From positions 3,685-67,684 of the forward strand of contig CATYZE010000010.1 of the NCBI GenBank assembly GCA_958415525.1: DNA of 64,000 bases, read 5' to 3'. How positions within the stretch are numbered: position 1 is the stretch's first letter; each line of letters starts with the position of its first letter. Below the pieces are notes generated by a model, which had not been told where the DNA came from, did not search any database, and saw only the letters and a program-made list of their open reading frames with translations. The DNA is from an uncultured Collinsella sp. (GTDB lineage Bacteria > Actinomycetota > Coriobacteriia > Coriobacteriales > Coriobacteriaceae). A program made the position numbers and the translations under genes. This document shows, one piece after another, positions 14,233 through 23,661 of the stretch.

Positions 14233-16109
14233 GCGTGGTGCAGCATATCCGCGACCGTGCGGGCCATTTTCGCTGGATGGGACTTCTCGTGGTGTGGGCT
14301 GTCTTTATTGCCATGGCGGCCGTGCTGCTGGTGGAGCGTGCCGGCGTGCAGTACAGTGCGGGCCAGCATAAGCTGGGGATGCTTGCCGCCAACGATGCGG
14401 TGCCGGCCTCCTCGGCAATATTTGGCCAAAAGCCCACGTGCCTGGTCATTACCGACTCTGACCAAGCTAGCGTCGAGGACGTAAAGGAGCAGTTCGACCA
14501 GATCTTGCTCGACATGAAGGTCGCGCATCGCGATGTGGACCTTGCCCTGGATGGCGAGGATGCCATTCCCTCGCTGACCTCCTTCGATCGCGTGATTTTG
14601 CTCATGCCGTCGCTCGATGGCCTCGGTACGCACCTGAGCGACATTATGAGTTGGGTGAGTGCCGGTGGTTCGCTTATGCTCGCCATGCCGCCGGATAACT
14701 CGAGTTATCTGCAAGTGATTGCCCCCAAGCTTGGCATTGAATCGGCCGGATATGACTATGTAAAAGCCGAAGGCATTGTGCCGAGCGAGGACTTTATGGT
14801 GGGCGGGGGAGAGCGCTACGAGCTCTCGGACCCCTTTGATTCGTCGCTTTCGGTTTCGCTGCGCGAGACGGCTCGTGTGTGGGCTAAGACCGGCGATGCG
14901 GGCGCCCCGCTCATTTGGTCGAATGATTGGGGAAGCGGACGCACCGTGGTGTGCAATATCGGCATCTACGACAAGGTCATGCGTGGTTTTTACGCCGCGG
15001 CGATCAGCCTGCTGGGCGATGCCACGGCCTACCCCGTCATCAACAGCGCCGTCTTCTATCTGGACGACTTTCCCAGCCCCGTGCCCTCGGGCGACGGCAC
15101 CTACATCAAGCGCGACTACGGGCTTTCTATCGCCGACTTTTATGCCAAGGTCTGGTGGCCCGATCTGCAAAAGCTCGCGCAAAAATATGGCGTTCGCTTT
15201 ACCGGCGTGATGATTGAAAACTACGAGGACGCGGTCAACCAGACCGAGCCCGCGCGCCAGGCCGATACCACGCAGTTCCGCTACTTTGGCGGCATGCTGC
15301 TGCAGATGGGCGGAGAGCTGGGTTTCCACGGCTACAACCATCAGCCGCTTGCGCTCTGGGACACCGACTATGGTACGTTGTACGTCTACAAGACCTGGAA
15401 GAACAAAGAGACGCTCGTCGCTTCGCTCAACGAGCTTATCGCCTTTCAGGACGAGGTGCTGCCCAACGCGCACGGCTCGGTCTACGTTCCGCCGTCGAAT
15501 ATCCTTTCGGCCCGTGCACGCAAGCTTATCGGTACCGACGTTCCGCGCATTAAGACCATCGCCAGTACGTATTTTGAGGATGGCACCGACCTGCCGTACG
15601 TGCAGGAGTTTGGCGTGGCGAGCGACGGCATTGTGGAGCAGCCGCGCATTGTCTCGGGCGGCATGGTCGGCGATTCCTATATGCGCCTGGCTGCCGTGTC
15701 CGAGCTCAACATGCACTACGTAAGCACGCACTTTATGCATCCGGACGATCTGCTCGATCCCGATCGCGGCGCCAAGGAGGGCTGGGAGGTCTACAAGGGC
15801 GGCCTGACCGACTACCTGGACTGGCTTAGCAAGTCTGCGCCCGACCTGCGGCGTCAGACCGGTTCGGAATGCTCGGGCGCCATCCAGCGCTTTTCGTCCG
15901 TGACGGTGAGCGTGGATACCAGCGCGGATTCCTGGACGCTCAGCCTGGGCAATTTCCACGACGAGGCTTGGCTCATGCTCCGCGCCAACAACGACGAGCC
16001 GGGTGCAGTCACGGGTGGCGAGATTACGCATCTGACGGGCGATCTGTACCTGGTTAAAGCCACGGACAAGACGGTGACCATTGCACGCAAGGAGGGTGGC
16101 AACAAATGA
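14229..16109 (+). CDS. DUF2194 polysaccharide deacetylase-type protein (PelA-like)
   Basis: I start at the ATG at 14229 (MSVVQHIRDRAG), which overlaps the pelE stop as ATGA and follows GGAGAGGAGG; a frame from 14205 is longer by 8 residues. The product has about 626 residues with one N-terminal membrane anchor (MGLLVVWAVFIAMAAVLLVE) and an extracellular part. A NodB-like deacetylase domain is suggested by FYLDDFPSP (about residue 278), ENYED, and GFHGYNHQPL (about 367), giving the Asp and His metal ligands. In Pel systems PelA partly deacetylates the polymer. The separate PelA hydrolase domain is not evident here. The C-terminal part is beta-rich. Confidence 0.7.
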   Translation: MSVVQHIRDRAGHFRWMGLLVVWAVFIAMAAVLLVERAGVQYSAGQHKLGMLAANDAVPASSAIFGQKPTCLVITDSDQASVEDVKEQFDQILLDMKVAHRDVDLALDGEDAIPSLTSFDRVILLMPSLDGLGTHLSDIMSWVSAGGSLMLAMPPDNSSYLQVIAPKLGIESAGYDYVKAEGIVPSEDFMVGGGERYELSDPFDSSLSVSLRETARVWAKTGDAGAPLIWSNDWGSGRTVVCNIGIYDKVMRGFYAAAISLLGDATAYPVINSAVFYLDDFPSPVPSGDGTYIKRDYGLSIADFYAKVWWPDLQKLAQKYGVRFTGVMIENYEDAVNQTEPARQADTTQFRYFGGMLLQMGGELGFHGYNHQPLALWDTDYGTLYVYKTWKNKETLVASLNELIAFQDEVLPNAHGSVYVPPSNILSARARKLIGTDVPRIKTIASTYFEDGTDLPYVQEFGVASDGIVEQPRIVSGGMVGDSYMRLAAVSELNMHYVSTHFMHPDDLLDPDRGAKEGWEVYKGGLTDYLDWLSKSAPDLRRQTGSECSGAIQRFSSVTVSVDTSADSWTLSLGNFHDEAWLMLRANNDEPGAVTGGEITHLTGDLYLVKATDKTVTIARKEGGNK

Positions 16110-17533
16110 GAATCTGTTTGGTACTCGAGGGTTGCTACCCCTATGTGCACGGCGGAGTGTCCACCTGGATGCACGGCTACATACAGGCCATGCCCGAGCA
16201 CGAGTTTGTGCTGTGGGTGATTGGCGCGCATGCTGCCGACCGCGGCAAGTTTGTCTACGAGCTGCCCGGCAACGTGGTCGAGGTACACGAGGTATTTCTG
16301 GACGATGCCCTGCGGCTTTCGGGCGAGCAAGAAGAGGCCGACTTTAACGCCCGCGAGCGCGAGGCGCTGCGCCGCCTGGTGTCGCTTTCTAATCCGGACT
16401 GGGACGTGTTGTTCGATATCTTCCAGCGCCGTCGCGTGCATCCGCTCTCGTTTTTGCAGAGCCGCACGTTTATGGATATCTTTCGCGACGTGTGCCTGGC
16501 CGAGTACCCCTACACGCCTTTTGCCGACGCATTCCACACTATGCGCTCCATGTTGCTGCCCGTGCTCTACCTGCTGGGCAGCGAGGTGCCGGTGGCCGAT
16601 GTGTACCACGCCATCTCGACCGGCTACGGCGGCCTGCTCGCCTGCCTGGGCTCAAGCGTTCACCAGGCTCCGGTGCTGCTGACCGAGCACGGCATCTATA
16701 CCCGCGAGCGCGAGGAAGAGATCATTCGCGCCGACTGGGTGGTGCCGTCGTTTAAGGACCGCTGGATTCGCTTTTTCTACCTGCTTTCGGAGGAGATCTA
16801 CCGCCGCGCCTTCCGTGTGACGAGCTTGTTCCATAACGCCCGCAAGACGCAGATCGATATGGGCTGCGATGCGGACAAATGCCTGGTCATTCCCAATGGC
16901 ATCCAGTTCGACCGCTTTAAGGACATTCCCTTAAAGCCCGATGACGGCTGGGTGGACATTGGCGCGGTGGTGCGTCTGGCGCCCATCAAGGACGTCAAGA
17001 CCATGATTTACGCCTTCTTTGAGCTGCACGAGCGCCTGCCCAAGGTGCGCCTGCACATCATGGGCGGCGTGGACGACGAGGAGTACGGTGCCGAGTGCCA
17101 TGCGCTCGTCGATACCCTGGGCGTGTGCGATCTGATCTTTACCGGGCGCGTCAACGTGGTCGAGTACATGGAAAAGCTCGACTTTACCATTTTGACGAGC
17201 ATCTCCGAGGGCCAGCCGCTCAGCGTGCTGGAGTCGCTTGCGGCGCGCCGTCCCTGCGTGACGACCGAGGTGGGCTGCTGCCGCGAGCTGCTCGAAGGCG
17301 CCCCGGGCGATGACTTTGGCGTTGCAGGTTTTTTGACGCCGCCTATGTATCGCAAGGGCTTGGCCGATGCCATGGAGCGCATGTGCGCGAGCCGTGCCCG
17401 CTGTATCGAGATGGGGGAGCGCGGTCAGCGTCGCGTCGCCACGTACTTTTTGCACGAGCAGATGCTCGCCAACTATCGCGCGCTGTACGACGAGACGGCG
17501 CGTGCGTTTGACCTGCCCAGAGAGGGGGAGTAG
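16106..17533 (+). CDS. pelF: PelF family GT4 glycosyltransferase
   Basis: A 475-residue cytoplasmic glycosyltransferase starting MRICLVLEGCYPYVHGGVST, which is the PelF signature (L-E-G-x-Y-P-Y-V-x-G-G-V). The GT-B fold is complete: an acceptor domain with LTEHGIYTREREEEI, then IPNGIQFDRF, and a nucleotide-sugar site with the E-x7-E motif SEGQPLSVLES near residue 367. PelF is the polymerising enzyme of the Pel polysaccharide and uses UDP-GlcNAc or UDP-GalNAc. The ATG overlaps the previous stop as ATGA. This and pelG are the most secure calls in the operon. Confidence 0.9.
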   Translation: MRICLVLEGCYPYVHGGVSTWMHGYIQAMPEHEFVLWVIGAHAADRGKFVYELPGNVVEVHEVFLDDALRLSGEQEEADFNAREREALRRLVSLSNPDWDVLFDIFQRRRVHPLSFLQSRTFMDIFRDVCLAEYPYTPFADAFHTMRSMLLPVLYLLGSEVPVADVYHAISTGYGGLLACLGSSVHQAPVLLTEHGIYTREREEEIIRADWVVPSFKDRWIRFFYLLSEEIYRRAFRVTSLFHNARKTQIDMGCDADKCLVIPNGIQFDRFKDIPLKPDDGWVDIGAVVRLAPIKDVKTMIYAFFELHERLPKVRLHIMGGVDDEEYGAECHALVDTLGVCDLIFTGRVNVVEYMEKLDFTILTSISEGQPLSVLESLAARRPCVTTEVGCCRELLEGAPGDDFGVAGFLTPPMYRKGLADAMERMCASRARCIEMGERGQRRVATYFLHEQMLANYRALYDETARAFDLPREGE

Positions 17534-17536
17534 CCG

Positions 17537-19081
17537 GTGGCCGGAATCGGTTTTGAGCTCAAACGCCTGTTTAGGCGCAAGGGTCTGTTTGCCACGATGC
17601 GCGCCTATGGCTACGCCGGCATTGTGTGCACGGGCCCCATGCTGCTGGGTGTGCTGCTCCAGGTGGGTATCTTGGTGCTGTGCGGTCTGTGGGGCGTGGG
17701 GCGCGCCAACCAGGACCTGCTGGTGTGCATGGTGACCTATACGCTGCTGGCGTCGCTCACGCTCACGAGCTTTTTCTCCATGCCGGTCACGCGCTTTTTG
17801 GCCGACATGCTTTTTGCCGAGCGCGAGGATGAGATCTTGCCTTCGTTTTGGGGATCTAATGCCATCATGCTCGTTGCGGGCACGGTGCTCTACGGCGTCT
17901 TTTTGCTGTTCTCGGGCGCCACGCTGCTGCAGGGGCTGCTGTGCCTGTGGCTGTTCAACATTATGATCGTCAACTGGAATGGCATGAGCTACCTCACGGC
18001 CATCAAGGATTATCGTGGCATTTTGTGCAGCTTTGCGGCCGCCATTGGCGTGGCGTGCCTGTGCGCCCTGGCAGCGCTGGCGCTGGGACTGCCGCCGGTC
18101 GAGGGCCTGTTGGCGTCAATCGCCCTAGGCTACGGCGTCATGCTCGCCTGGGATGTGGTACTGCTGTACCGGTATTTTCCACGGAGTGACCGGAGTCCCT
18201 GGCGTTTTTTGCGCTGGCTCGACCAATTTATGCCGCTTGCGCTTACGGGGCTGTTTACCAACTTGGGGCTTTTCGCACACCTGGTTATTATCTGGGCGGG
18301 CCCTATTGGCGTGCAGATCAAAGGTCTTTTTTACGGGGCTCCTTACCATGACGTGCCCGCACTCATTGCGTTTTTGACCACACTCGTCACGACCGTCAAC
18401 TTTGTGGTGTCGGTCGAGGTCAATTTCTATCCGCGCTACCGTGACTACTACAGCCTGTTTAACGACGGCGGCGTGGTGGGCGATATTGTGGTGGCCGAGG
18501 AGGAGATGCTCTCCACGCTCAACAGCGAACTGCGCTTTTGCGCGCTCAAGCAGCTGTTTGTGACCGCGGCGGTCATTTCGCTCGAGACCACAGTGCTCTC
18601 GGCCCTGCCTCTGGGCTTTAACAACCTTATGCACGGGTATTTTCGAACGCTATGCGTAGGCTACGGCCTGTATGCCGTGGGCAACACGATCCTGCTTATC
18701 TTGCTGTACTTTACCGACTACAAGGGAGCCGTTCTGGCCTCGGGCCTGTTTGCCGGTGTGGCAGGGCTGGCGACCGCCGTGTCGTTGCTTTTGCCGCAGC
18801 AGTTTTACGGCTTTGGCTTTTTGTTGGGTGCGGTGGTGTTTTTTATCGTGGCCCTGCTGCGGCTCGATACCTATACCGCCAACTTGCCGTATCGTATCCT
18901 GAGCCAGCAGCCCATTGTGGCGACCGACAAAACGGGTCGCTTTACACAGCTGGGCTGCTTGCTCGACCGTGCCGAGCAGCGCTTTGAGGAGTGCCGCCGC
19001 AAGGGCGTGCCGCACGGCGCGTTTCAGCGCGCAGTAGTTCGCGTGTATCGCAACCATTGGGGAGGTTCTGATGATCGATAA
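17537..19081 (+). CDS. pelG: PelG family membrane transporter
   Basis: A 514-residue integral membrane protein starting at GTG 17537 after GAGGGGGAG. The start MAGIGFELKRLFRRKGLFAT is typical of PelG. About 12 hydrophobic segments span the protein, consistent with the MOP/flippase-type fold. PelG forms the membrane export channel with PelD, PelE and PelF. A long polar loop (SVEVNFYPRYRDYYSLFNDG) and a cytoplasmic C-terminal tail are present. It lies 3 bases downstream of pelF and overlaps the CotH gene by 11 bases. Confidence 0.9.
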   Translation: MAGIGFELKRLFRRKGLFATMRAYGYAGIVCTGPMLLGVLLQVGILVLCGLWGVGRANQDLLVCMVTYTLLASLTLTSFFSMPVTRFLADMLFAEREDEILPSFWGSNAIMLVAGTVLYGVFLLFSGATLLQGLLCLWLFNIMIVNWNGMSYLTAIKDYRGILCSFAAAIGVACLCALAALALGLPPVEGLLASIALGYGVMLAWDVVLLYRYFPRSDRSPWRFLRWLDQFMPLALTGLFTNLGLFAHLVIIWAGPIGVQIKGLFYGAPYHDVPALIAFLTTLVTTVNFVVSVEVNFYPRYRDYYSLFNDGGVVGDIVVAEEEMLSTLNSELRFCALKQLFVTAAVISLETTVLSALPLGFNNLMHGYFRTLCVGYGLYAVGNTILLILLYFTDYKGAVLASGLFAGVAGLATAVSLLLPQQFYGFGFLLGAVVFFIVALLRLDTYTANLPYRILSQQPIVATDKTGRFTQLGCLLDRAEQRFEECRRKGVPHGAFQRAVVRVYRNHWGGSDDR

Positions 19082-20840
19082 GTTGATGTCTCGCCGCTGT
19101 CTGATCGAGGCGGCTGCCGGCGCGCTGCTGCTTTCGGGCTGCTCATCTCAGGACGAATCCTCGACAAATAAGGTAAAAAAGCAGGACAAGATCAAAAAGG
19201 CCGAGGCCTCCGTCCAGTCCAAGCATCTGCGTGATAAGGATGAGCTGTACGAGGTCTACGACGACTCTGGCATTGTGACCATGTATCTGACGGTTTCCCG
19301 TGGTAACAGCTCCGAGAACACGGACCATAGCTGGGCCGAGATCAATACGTACTCGGTGTATGACTATGCCGACATGGGCGTGACGCGCTATCAGGTTATG
19401 GGTCTGCTGCAGCCGGGCGACGAAGACGGCCCGGTGGCCGGCGAGGTTGGCTATGGCGAGGAAGCGCCCAATGCCACCGTGCAGGTGCGCGGCCAGACGT
19501 CGAGCTCCTACACGCAAAAGAATTACAAGGTGGAGCTCAAAAAGGGCAAGGGTACCTGGCGCCAACAGCGCGCGATTGCGCTCAACAAGCACATGGGCGA
19601 GGGTATGCGTTTTCGCAACAAGATGGCCTACGACCTTATCCGCGGGATTCCCCAGATGATGGGCCTGCGCACGCAGTTTGTGCATCTGTGGGTGTGCGAC
19701 CAGACCGAAAAGTCCAACGATACCTTTGAGGACTACGGCCTGTTTACGCAGGTGGAGCAGCTCAACAAGACGGCGCTTAAGGCACATGGCCTGGATAAGA
19801 GCGGGCGCCTGTACAAGGTGAACAGCTTTGATTTCCATCGCTACGAGGACACCATTAAACTTGCCGACGATCCCGACTACAACCAGGCAAGCTTTGAGGG
19901 CATGCTCGAGATTAAGGGCGATTCGGACCACACCAAGCTCATCGAGATGCTCGACGCCCTCAACGACGAATCGCAAAAGATCGATGACGTGCTCGACACC
20001 TACTTTGATACCGAGAACCTGGTCTATTGGCTGGCGTTTCAGATTCTGACGGGCAACTGCGATACTCAGAACCGTAACTGCTATCTGTATAGCCCGCTCA
20101 ACTCCAATACGTGGTACATCCTCGATTGGGACAACGACGGTATGCTGCGCAAGCTGGAGCTTTCTCTTGCCGGGTTCTCGGACTATGCGAGCTGGGAGCG
20201 CGGCGTAAGCAACTACTGGGGCAACGTGCTATTCAATCGTGCGCTGCGCAGCAAATCGTTCCGCAGTGAGCTCGACCGCGCCGTCAAGGACCTGCGCTCG
20301 TATTTGACCGAGGCGCGCCTGACAAAGATGATCAAGCACTATCGCGAGGTGACCGAGTCGCTCGTCTTTGCCGCCCCCGATATCGATAACCTGCCCGTGA
20401 CAAAGGACCAATACGAGCAGATTGCCGCGGCGATTCCCTCCGAGATCGAGGAGAACTACAAGAGCTTTCGCGAGAGCTATAAAAAGCCCATGCCGTTCTA
20501 CATTGGCGTGCCGCAGATCGATAACGGTAAGCTGCGTATTAACTGGGATGCGTCCTACGACTTTAAGGCGCGTGATATTCGCTATACCGTGGAGCTGGCG
20601 CGCGACTATGCCATAAGCGACGTGCTTTTTAAGGCCGAGGACGTGCTACTTCCCGAGGTGACCTGTGATGCGCCCGATGCCGGCCAGTATTTTGTGCGCG
20701 TGCGCGCCACCAACTCAGACGGCTATACGCAAGATGCGTTTGACTACTATGTGACCGACGACGGCAAGCACTACGGCATGAAGTGTTTTTACGTGCAGGA
20801 CGGCGGTAAGGTCGTGGAGGATACGTATGATGAGGGCTAG
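19071..20840 (+). CDS. CotH-kinase family lipoprotein
   Basis: A 589-residue secreted lipoprotein: the N-terminus MIDKLMSRRCLIEAAAGALL continues LSGCSS, giving a lipobox with Cys24. The CotH domain is shown by VRGQTSSSYTQKNYKVELKK, ALNKHMGEGMRFRNKMAYDL, and the metal-binding YILDWDNDGML near residue 352, the equivalent of the kinase Asp motif. CotH proteins are atypical kinases that phosphorylate spore-coat proteins in Bacillus; non-sporulating bacteria also have them beside cell-surface polysaccharide genes. A C-terminal fibronectin-like segment (about 475-575) follows. The substrate here is unknown; an exported protein or the polymer itself is possible. Confidence 0.85.
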   Translation: MIDKLMSRRCLIEAAAGALLLSGCSSQDESSTNKVKKQDKIKKAEASVQSKHLRDKDELYEVYDDSGIVTMYLTVSRGNSSENTDHSWAEINTYSVYDYADMGVTRYQVMGLLQPGDEDGPVAGEVGYGEEAPNATVQVRGQTSSSYTQKNYKVELKKGKGTWRQQRAIALNKHMGEGMRFRNKMAYDLIRGIPQMMGLRTQFVHLWVCDQTEKSNDTFEDYGLFTQVEQLNKTALKAHGLDKSGRLYKVNSFDFHRYEDTIKLADDPDYNQASFEGMLEIKGDSDHTKLIEMLDALNDESQKIDDVLDTYFDTENLVYWLAFQILTGNCDTQNRNCYLYSPLNSNTWYILDWDNDGMLRKLELSLAGFSDYASWERGVSNYWGNVLFNRALRSKSFRSELDRAVKDLRSYLTEARLTKMIKHYREVTESLVFAAPDIDNLPVTKDQYEQIAAAIPSEIEENYKSFRESYKKPMPFYIGVPQIDNGKLRINWDASYDFKARDIRYTVELARDYAISDVLFKAEDVLLPEVTCDAPDAGQYFVRVRATNSDGYTQDAFDYYVTDDGKHYGMKCFYVQDGGKVVEDTYDEG

Positions 20841-21618
20841 CGCGCTGCTTGAGCGCTTGGCAGCTCCGCCTGTGCGTGCCACGCAGGAGCGTTACCGCCA
20901 CGAGCTCAAATATCTCATTAACGAGGGCGAGCACGCCGCGCTTGCCTGCCGCATGGCGCCGGTGTTTGAGCTGGACAAGCATGCGCAGGCGGGCGGCTAC
21001 ACCATTCGCAGCCTGTACTTTGACGACTACTGCAACTCTGCCTACGAAGAAAAAGACGCCGGTATTCTCATGCGCAAAAAGTACCGCGTGCGCATCTATA
21101 ACGGTGGCGACAAGGTGATTAAGCTGGAGCGCAAAAAGAAGTACGGCAGCTGGATTTACAAGGAGGACGCGCCACTCACGCGTGGCGAGTTTGAGCAGAT
21201 TCTGGCCGGAGACTACGACTTTTTGCTGAGGAGCCCCTATCCGCTCTGTCGCGAGTTCTACATCGAGTGCATCTGCAACGTGATGCGCCCGCGGACCATT
21301 GTGGATTACGAGCGCGAGCCGTGGGTGATGGATGAGGGCACCGTGCGCATCACGTTTGACATGAACGTTCGTGCCGCGGTGGGTAGCTTCGATATCTTTG
21401 ACTCGACCTTGCCTGCACTGCCTGTGCTGGAGCCCGGCAAGCTGGTGATGGAGGTCAAGTTTACGGAGTTTTGCCCGCAGCTCGTGCGCGATATGGTGCC
21501 GCCGGGCGCGGCTGAGCTTACGGCGGTCTCCAAGTACTGCCTGTGCTACGAAAAGACTGCCTACTTACGCGGCTTTAACTACTGGGAATCGGATTTTGAG
21601 AACCGAGGGGATATTTAG
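20827..21618 (+). CDS. VTC-domain (polyphosphate polymerase-like) protein
   Basis: A 263-residue protein; the ATG at 20827 has GGAGG 6 bases upstream and overlaps the CotH stop. The VTC tunnel signature is clear: RYRHELKYLI, YTIRSLYFDDYCNSAYEEKD, RKKYRVRIYNGG and KLERKKKYGSWIYKED, rich in the basic residues that line the tunnel and bind ATP and polyphosphate in yeast Vtc4. The acidic metal site may be ELTAVSKYCLC or the MEVKFTEF segment. Bacterial VTC-domain proteins often lie beside CotH and DUF4956 genes, as here; whether they make polyphosphate is not settled. Confidence 0.85.
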   Translation: MMRASALLERLAAPPVRATQERYRHELKYLINEGEHAALACRMAPVFELDKHAQAGGYTIRSLYFDDYCNSAYEEKDAGILMRKKYRVRIYNGGDKVIKLERKKKYGSWIYKEDAPLTRGEFEQILAGDYDFLLRSPYPLCREFYIECICNVMRPRTIVDYEREPWVMDEGTVRITFDMNVRAAVGSFDIFDSTLPALPVLEPGKLVMEVKFTEFCPQLVRDMVPPGAAELTAVSKYCLCYEKTAYLRGFNYWESDFENRGDI

Positions 21619-21621
21619 ACC

Positions 21622-22287
21622 ATGAGCACCAGGGACTTTTTTAAGAACTCCGTCTTGGAGGCGTTTGGTCAGGTCGACCCTGCCAAGATCGGTTTGTCGC
21701 TGCTCGTGGCGCTCGCCATGGGCATCCTGATCTATTACGTGTACAAACGCTTTTTTACCGGCGTGGTGTATTCGCGCAGCTTTGCCGTGACGCTCGTGGG
21801 TATGTGCGTGCTCACCTGCATGGTCACGCTCGCGATCTCGACCAACGTGGTCATTTCGCTCGGTATGGTCGGTGCTCTGTCCATCGTCCGCTATCGTACG
21901 GCGGTCAAGGACCCGCTCGACCTGTTGTATCTGTTTTGGGCGATTACCACGGGCATTACGGCGGGTGCCGGCATGTATGCGCTCGTAGAGATCACGGCAG
22001 TGGTGATCGTGGTGATGATTGCCGGCTTTGCGAGCCACCAGGACAAGGCGCGCGTGTACATGATGGTCATCCACTACACGGGGCAGACCACCGGCGATGA
22101 TATCGTGCGTGCATTTGGGCGCACCAAGTTTTCCGTCAAGTCCAAGACGATGCGCGGCGACAAGGTCGAGATGGCCGTTGAGGTGTTCTCGGACGGCGTG
22201 GATATGCCCTATGCCGACGCCATCCGCGCGCTCGATGGCGTTGAGGACCTGACGCTCATCCAATACAACGGCGAGTATCACGGTTAG
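21622..22287 (+). CDS. DUF4956 membrane protein
   Basis: A 221-residue protein with an N-terminal cytoplasmic stretch (MSTRDFFKNSVLEAFGQVD) and four hydrophobic segments, followed by a soluble C-terminal domain of about 75 residues. The conserved DUF4956 core is LGMVGALSIVRYRTAVKDPL followed by DLLYLFWAITTGI. The family resembles MgtC-like membrane proteins and is a frequent third partner of CotH and VTC-domain proteins. It lies 3 bases after the VTC gene and closes the operon. Function is unknown; a role in energising or regulating the VTC/CotH step is inference. Confidence 0.85.
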   Translation: MSTRDFFKNSVLEAFGQVDPAKIGLSLLVALAMGILIYYVYKRFFTGVVYSRSFAVTLVGMCVLTCMVTLAISTNVVISLGMVGALSIVRYRTAVKDPLDLLYLFWAITTGITAGAGMYALVEITAVVIVVMIAGFASHQDKARVYMMVIHYTGQTTGDDIVRAFGRTKFSVKSKTMRGDKVEMAVEVFSDGVDMPYADAIRALDGVEDLTLIQYNGEYHG

Positions 22288-22320
22288 TTTGGTACAGTTT
22301 TATTTAAGGGGCGGTGTCGC

Positions 22321-23313
22321 GTGGACGTGCAGCAGCTTGAAGAGACCTGGGCCGTAAGGGCCGGCGCACGTGAAACGTGTCTTGTTGCGGCCTCGCATGT
22401 GCCGGCGGCACTGTCGCTGCTGGGGATCGTGCGGCCCGGCGATCGCCTGGTGGCCTTTGCGGACGACTTTGCCGATGCGTTTGCCTGTGGCTTTGATGGC
22501 TGCGATGTTGCGCTGGTGGGGGAGCCCGCGGCTGCGGCGTTTGCTGCGGCGTCCGAGGGCTTTGATGCATCGTTTGATGCTGGCGCGCCGCATCTGTGGT
22601 GGTTCGTCAACTCCATCGGCGGGTTTGGCCTGCGTGTGCCCGACCTTCGTGCACTGGGTCGCGAGGCTCGTGAGGCCCATGCACTGCTTGTGGTTGATAA
22701 CACTGTGGCGGGCGTCTTTGGGTGCGATCCGCTGCGCTTGGGTGCCGTGCTGTCGCTCGAGGCGCTCGATCGCGTGTGTGCCGGCGTGGCGCCGCGCAAA
22801 CTCGTTGCCGCTTCGGTGGCGCGCTCGCAGCTCAAGCGCCATCGCGTGGATGCCGCCGCAGAGTGCGCGCACGCGTTGTTTGCGGGTCGCGGTGCGCCCG
22901 CGCTTGACCTTTCTGTTGATGAGGCCGATGTGCTGGAGCGCGGGCTGGACTCGCTCGATGCTCGCATGCAGGCTCACTTCGACCGCGCACGTGCACTGGC
23001 CGAGTATCTGGCTGCCAACGAGATGGTGCGCAACGTGCGCTATCCTGGGCTGGGTTCGCATCCCGATCATGCGGTTGCAACGGGAATCCTCGAGCACGGC
23101 TTTGGCCCGGCAGTTGAGTTTGACCTTATCGAGCGAAGTGCGGGTGAGCTGTTCGACACATTGCCGGGGGAGTTCCGCACGTCGCCCGCCGGCGGCGCAA
23201 CGACACGCCTTTCGGCCCCACGCGGCAAGCAGGGGGGAACCATCCGCCTCTTCGCCGGCACCGACAATCCCTTGATAGTTGCGGCCACCCTGGACAACGC
23301 CCTCCGTAAGTAG
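22321..23313 (+). CDS. Degenerate Cys/Met-metabolism PLP-type protein
   Basis: A 330-residue protein with a GTG start after AAGGGGCGG. It has the fold plan of trans-sulfuration enzymes (cystathionine gamma-synthase/lyase): ALLVVDNTVAGVFGCDPLRL matches the D-N-T-x...P-L-x-L-G-A region, and the C-terminus (FRTSPAGGATTRLSAP, GTIRLFAGTDNP) matches the substrate-binding end. However, the usual S-x-T-K segment that holds the PLP lysine is replaced by LSLEALDRVCAG, with no Lys in place. The protein is also about 50 residues shorter than normal. It may be inactive or have a new role. It stands alone between the Pel operon and a convergent regulator gene. Confidence 0.65.
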   Translation: MDVQQLEETWAVRAGARETCLVAASHVPAALSLLGIVRPGDRLVAFADDFADAFACGFDGCDVALVGEPAAAAFAAASEGFDASFDAGAPHLWWFVNSIGGFGLRVPDLRALGREAREAHALLVVDNTVAGVFGCDPLRLGAVLSLEALDRVCAGVAPRKLVAASVARSQLKRHRVDAAAECAHALFAGRGAPALDLSVDEADVLERGLDSLDARMQAHFDRARALAEYLAANEMVRNVRYPGLGSHPDHAVATGILEHGFGPAVEFDLIERSAGELFDTLPGEFRTSPAGGATTRLSAPRGKQGGTIRLFAGTDNPLIVAATLDNALRK

Positions 23314-23661
23314 CTACTTTTTGGTGATGCTGGCGATGAGGGCGTCGGCTTTGGTGGCGATGACGTTGTTGATGTCGGCCTGCAGCTCCTCGTAGACTGC
23401 TATTGCTCGCTCACCGGCGGGGGTGAGCGTGGATCCGCGGGCGCCGTCGCGCTCGATGAGCTTGCAGCCCAGCTGTCCTTCGGCCTCGTTCACAATGCGC
23501 CAGGCCTTGGAATACGCCATACCCATGCTCTTGGCGGCACGGTTGAGCGAGTGCTCGCGGGCGATACCTTGCAGCAACAAGACGCAGCCGTGGCCGAAGA
23601 CGCCCGGCAAATCCTTGTCGCACGCTTGAATGACCAACTTTGCCGTCGTCTTGTACTTCAT
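23314..23661 (-). CDS. ModE-type winged-helix transcription regulator (DNA-binding domain only)
   Basis: A 115-residue protein starting at the ATG at 23661 (MKYKTTAKLVIQACDKDLPG); a GTG three codons upstream is possible. The LysR-like ModE N-terminal domain is evident: LLLQGIAREHSLNRAAKSMG then YSKAWRIVNEAEGQLGCKLI and GSTLTPAGERAI. No molybdate-binding (TOBE) domain is present. Such short ModE homologues are known regulators near molybdenum-related or other genes. It converges with the PLP-type gene, from which only a few bases separate its stop. No obvious target operator is visible. Confidence 0.8.
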   Translation of the reverse strand: MKYKTTAKLVIQACDKDLPGVFGHGCVLLLQGIAREHSLNRAAKSMGMAYSKAWRIVNEAEGQLGCKLIERDGARGSTLTPAGERAIAVYEELQADINNVIATKADALIASITKK

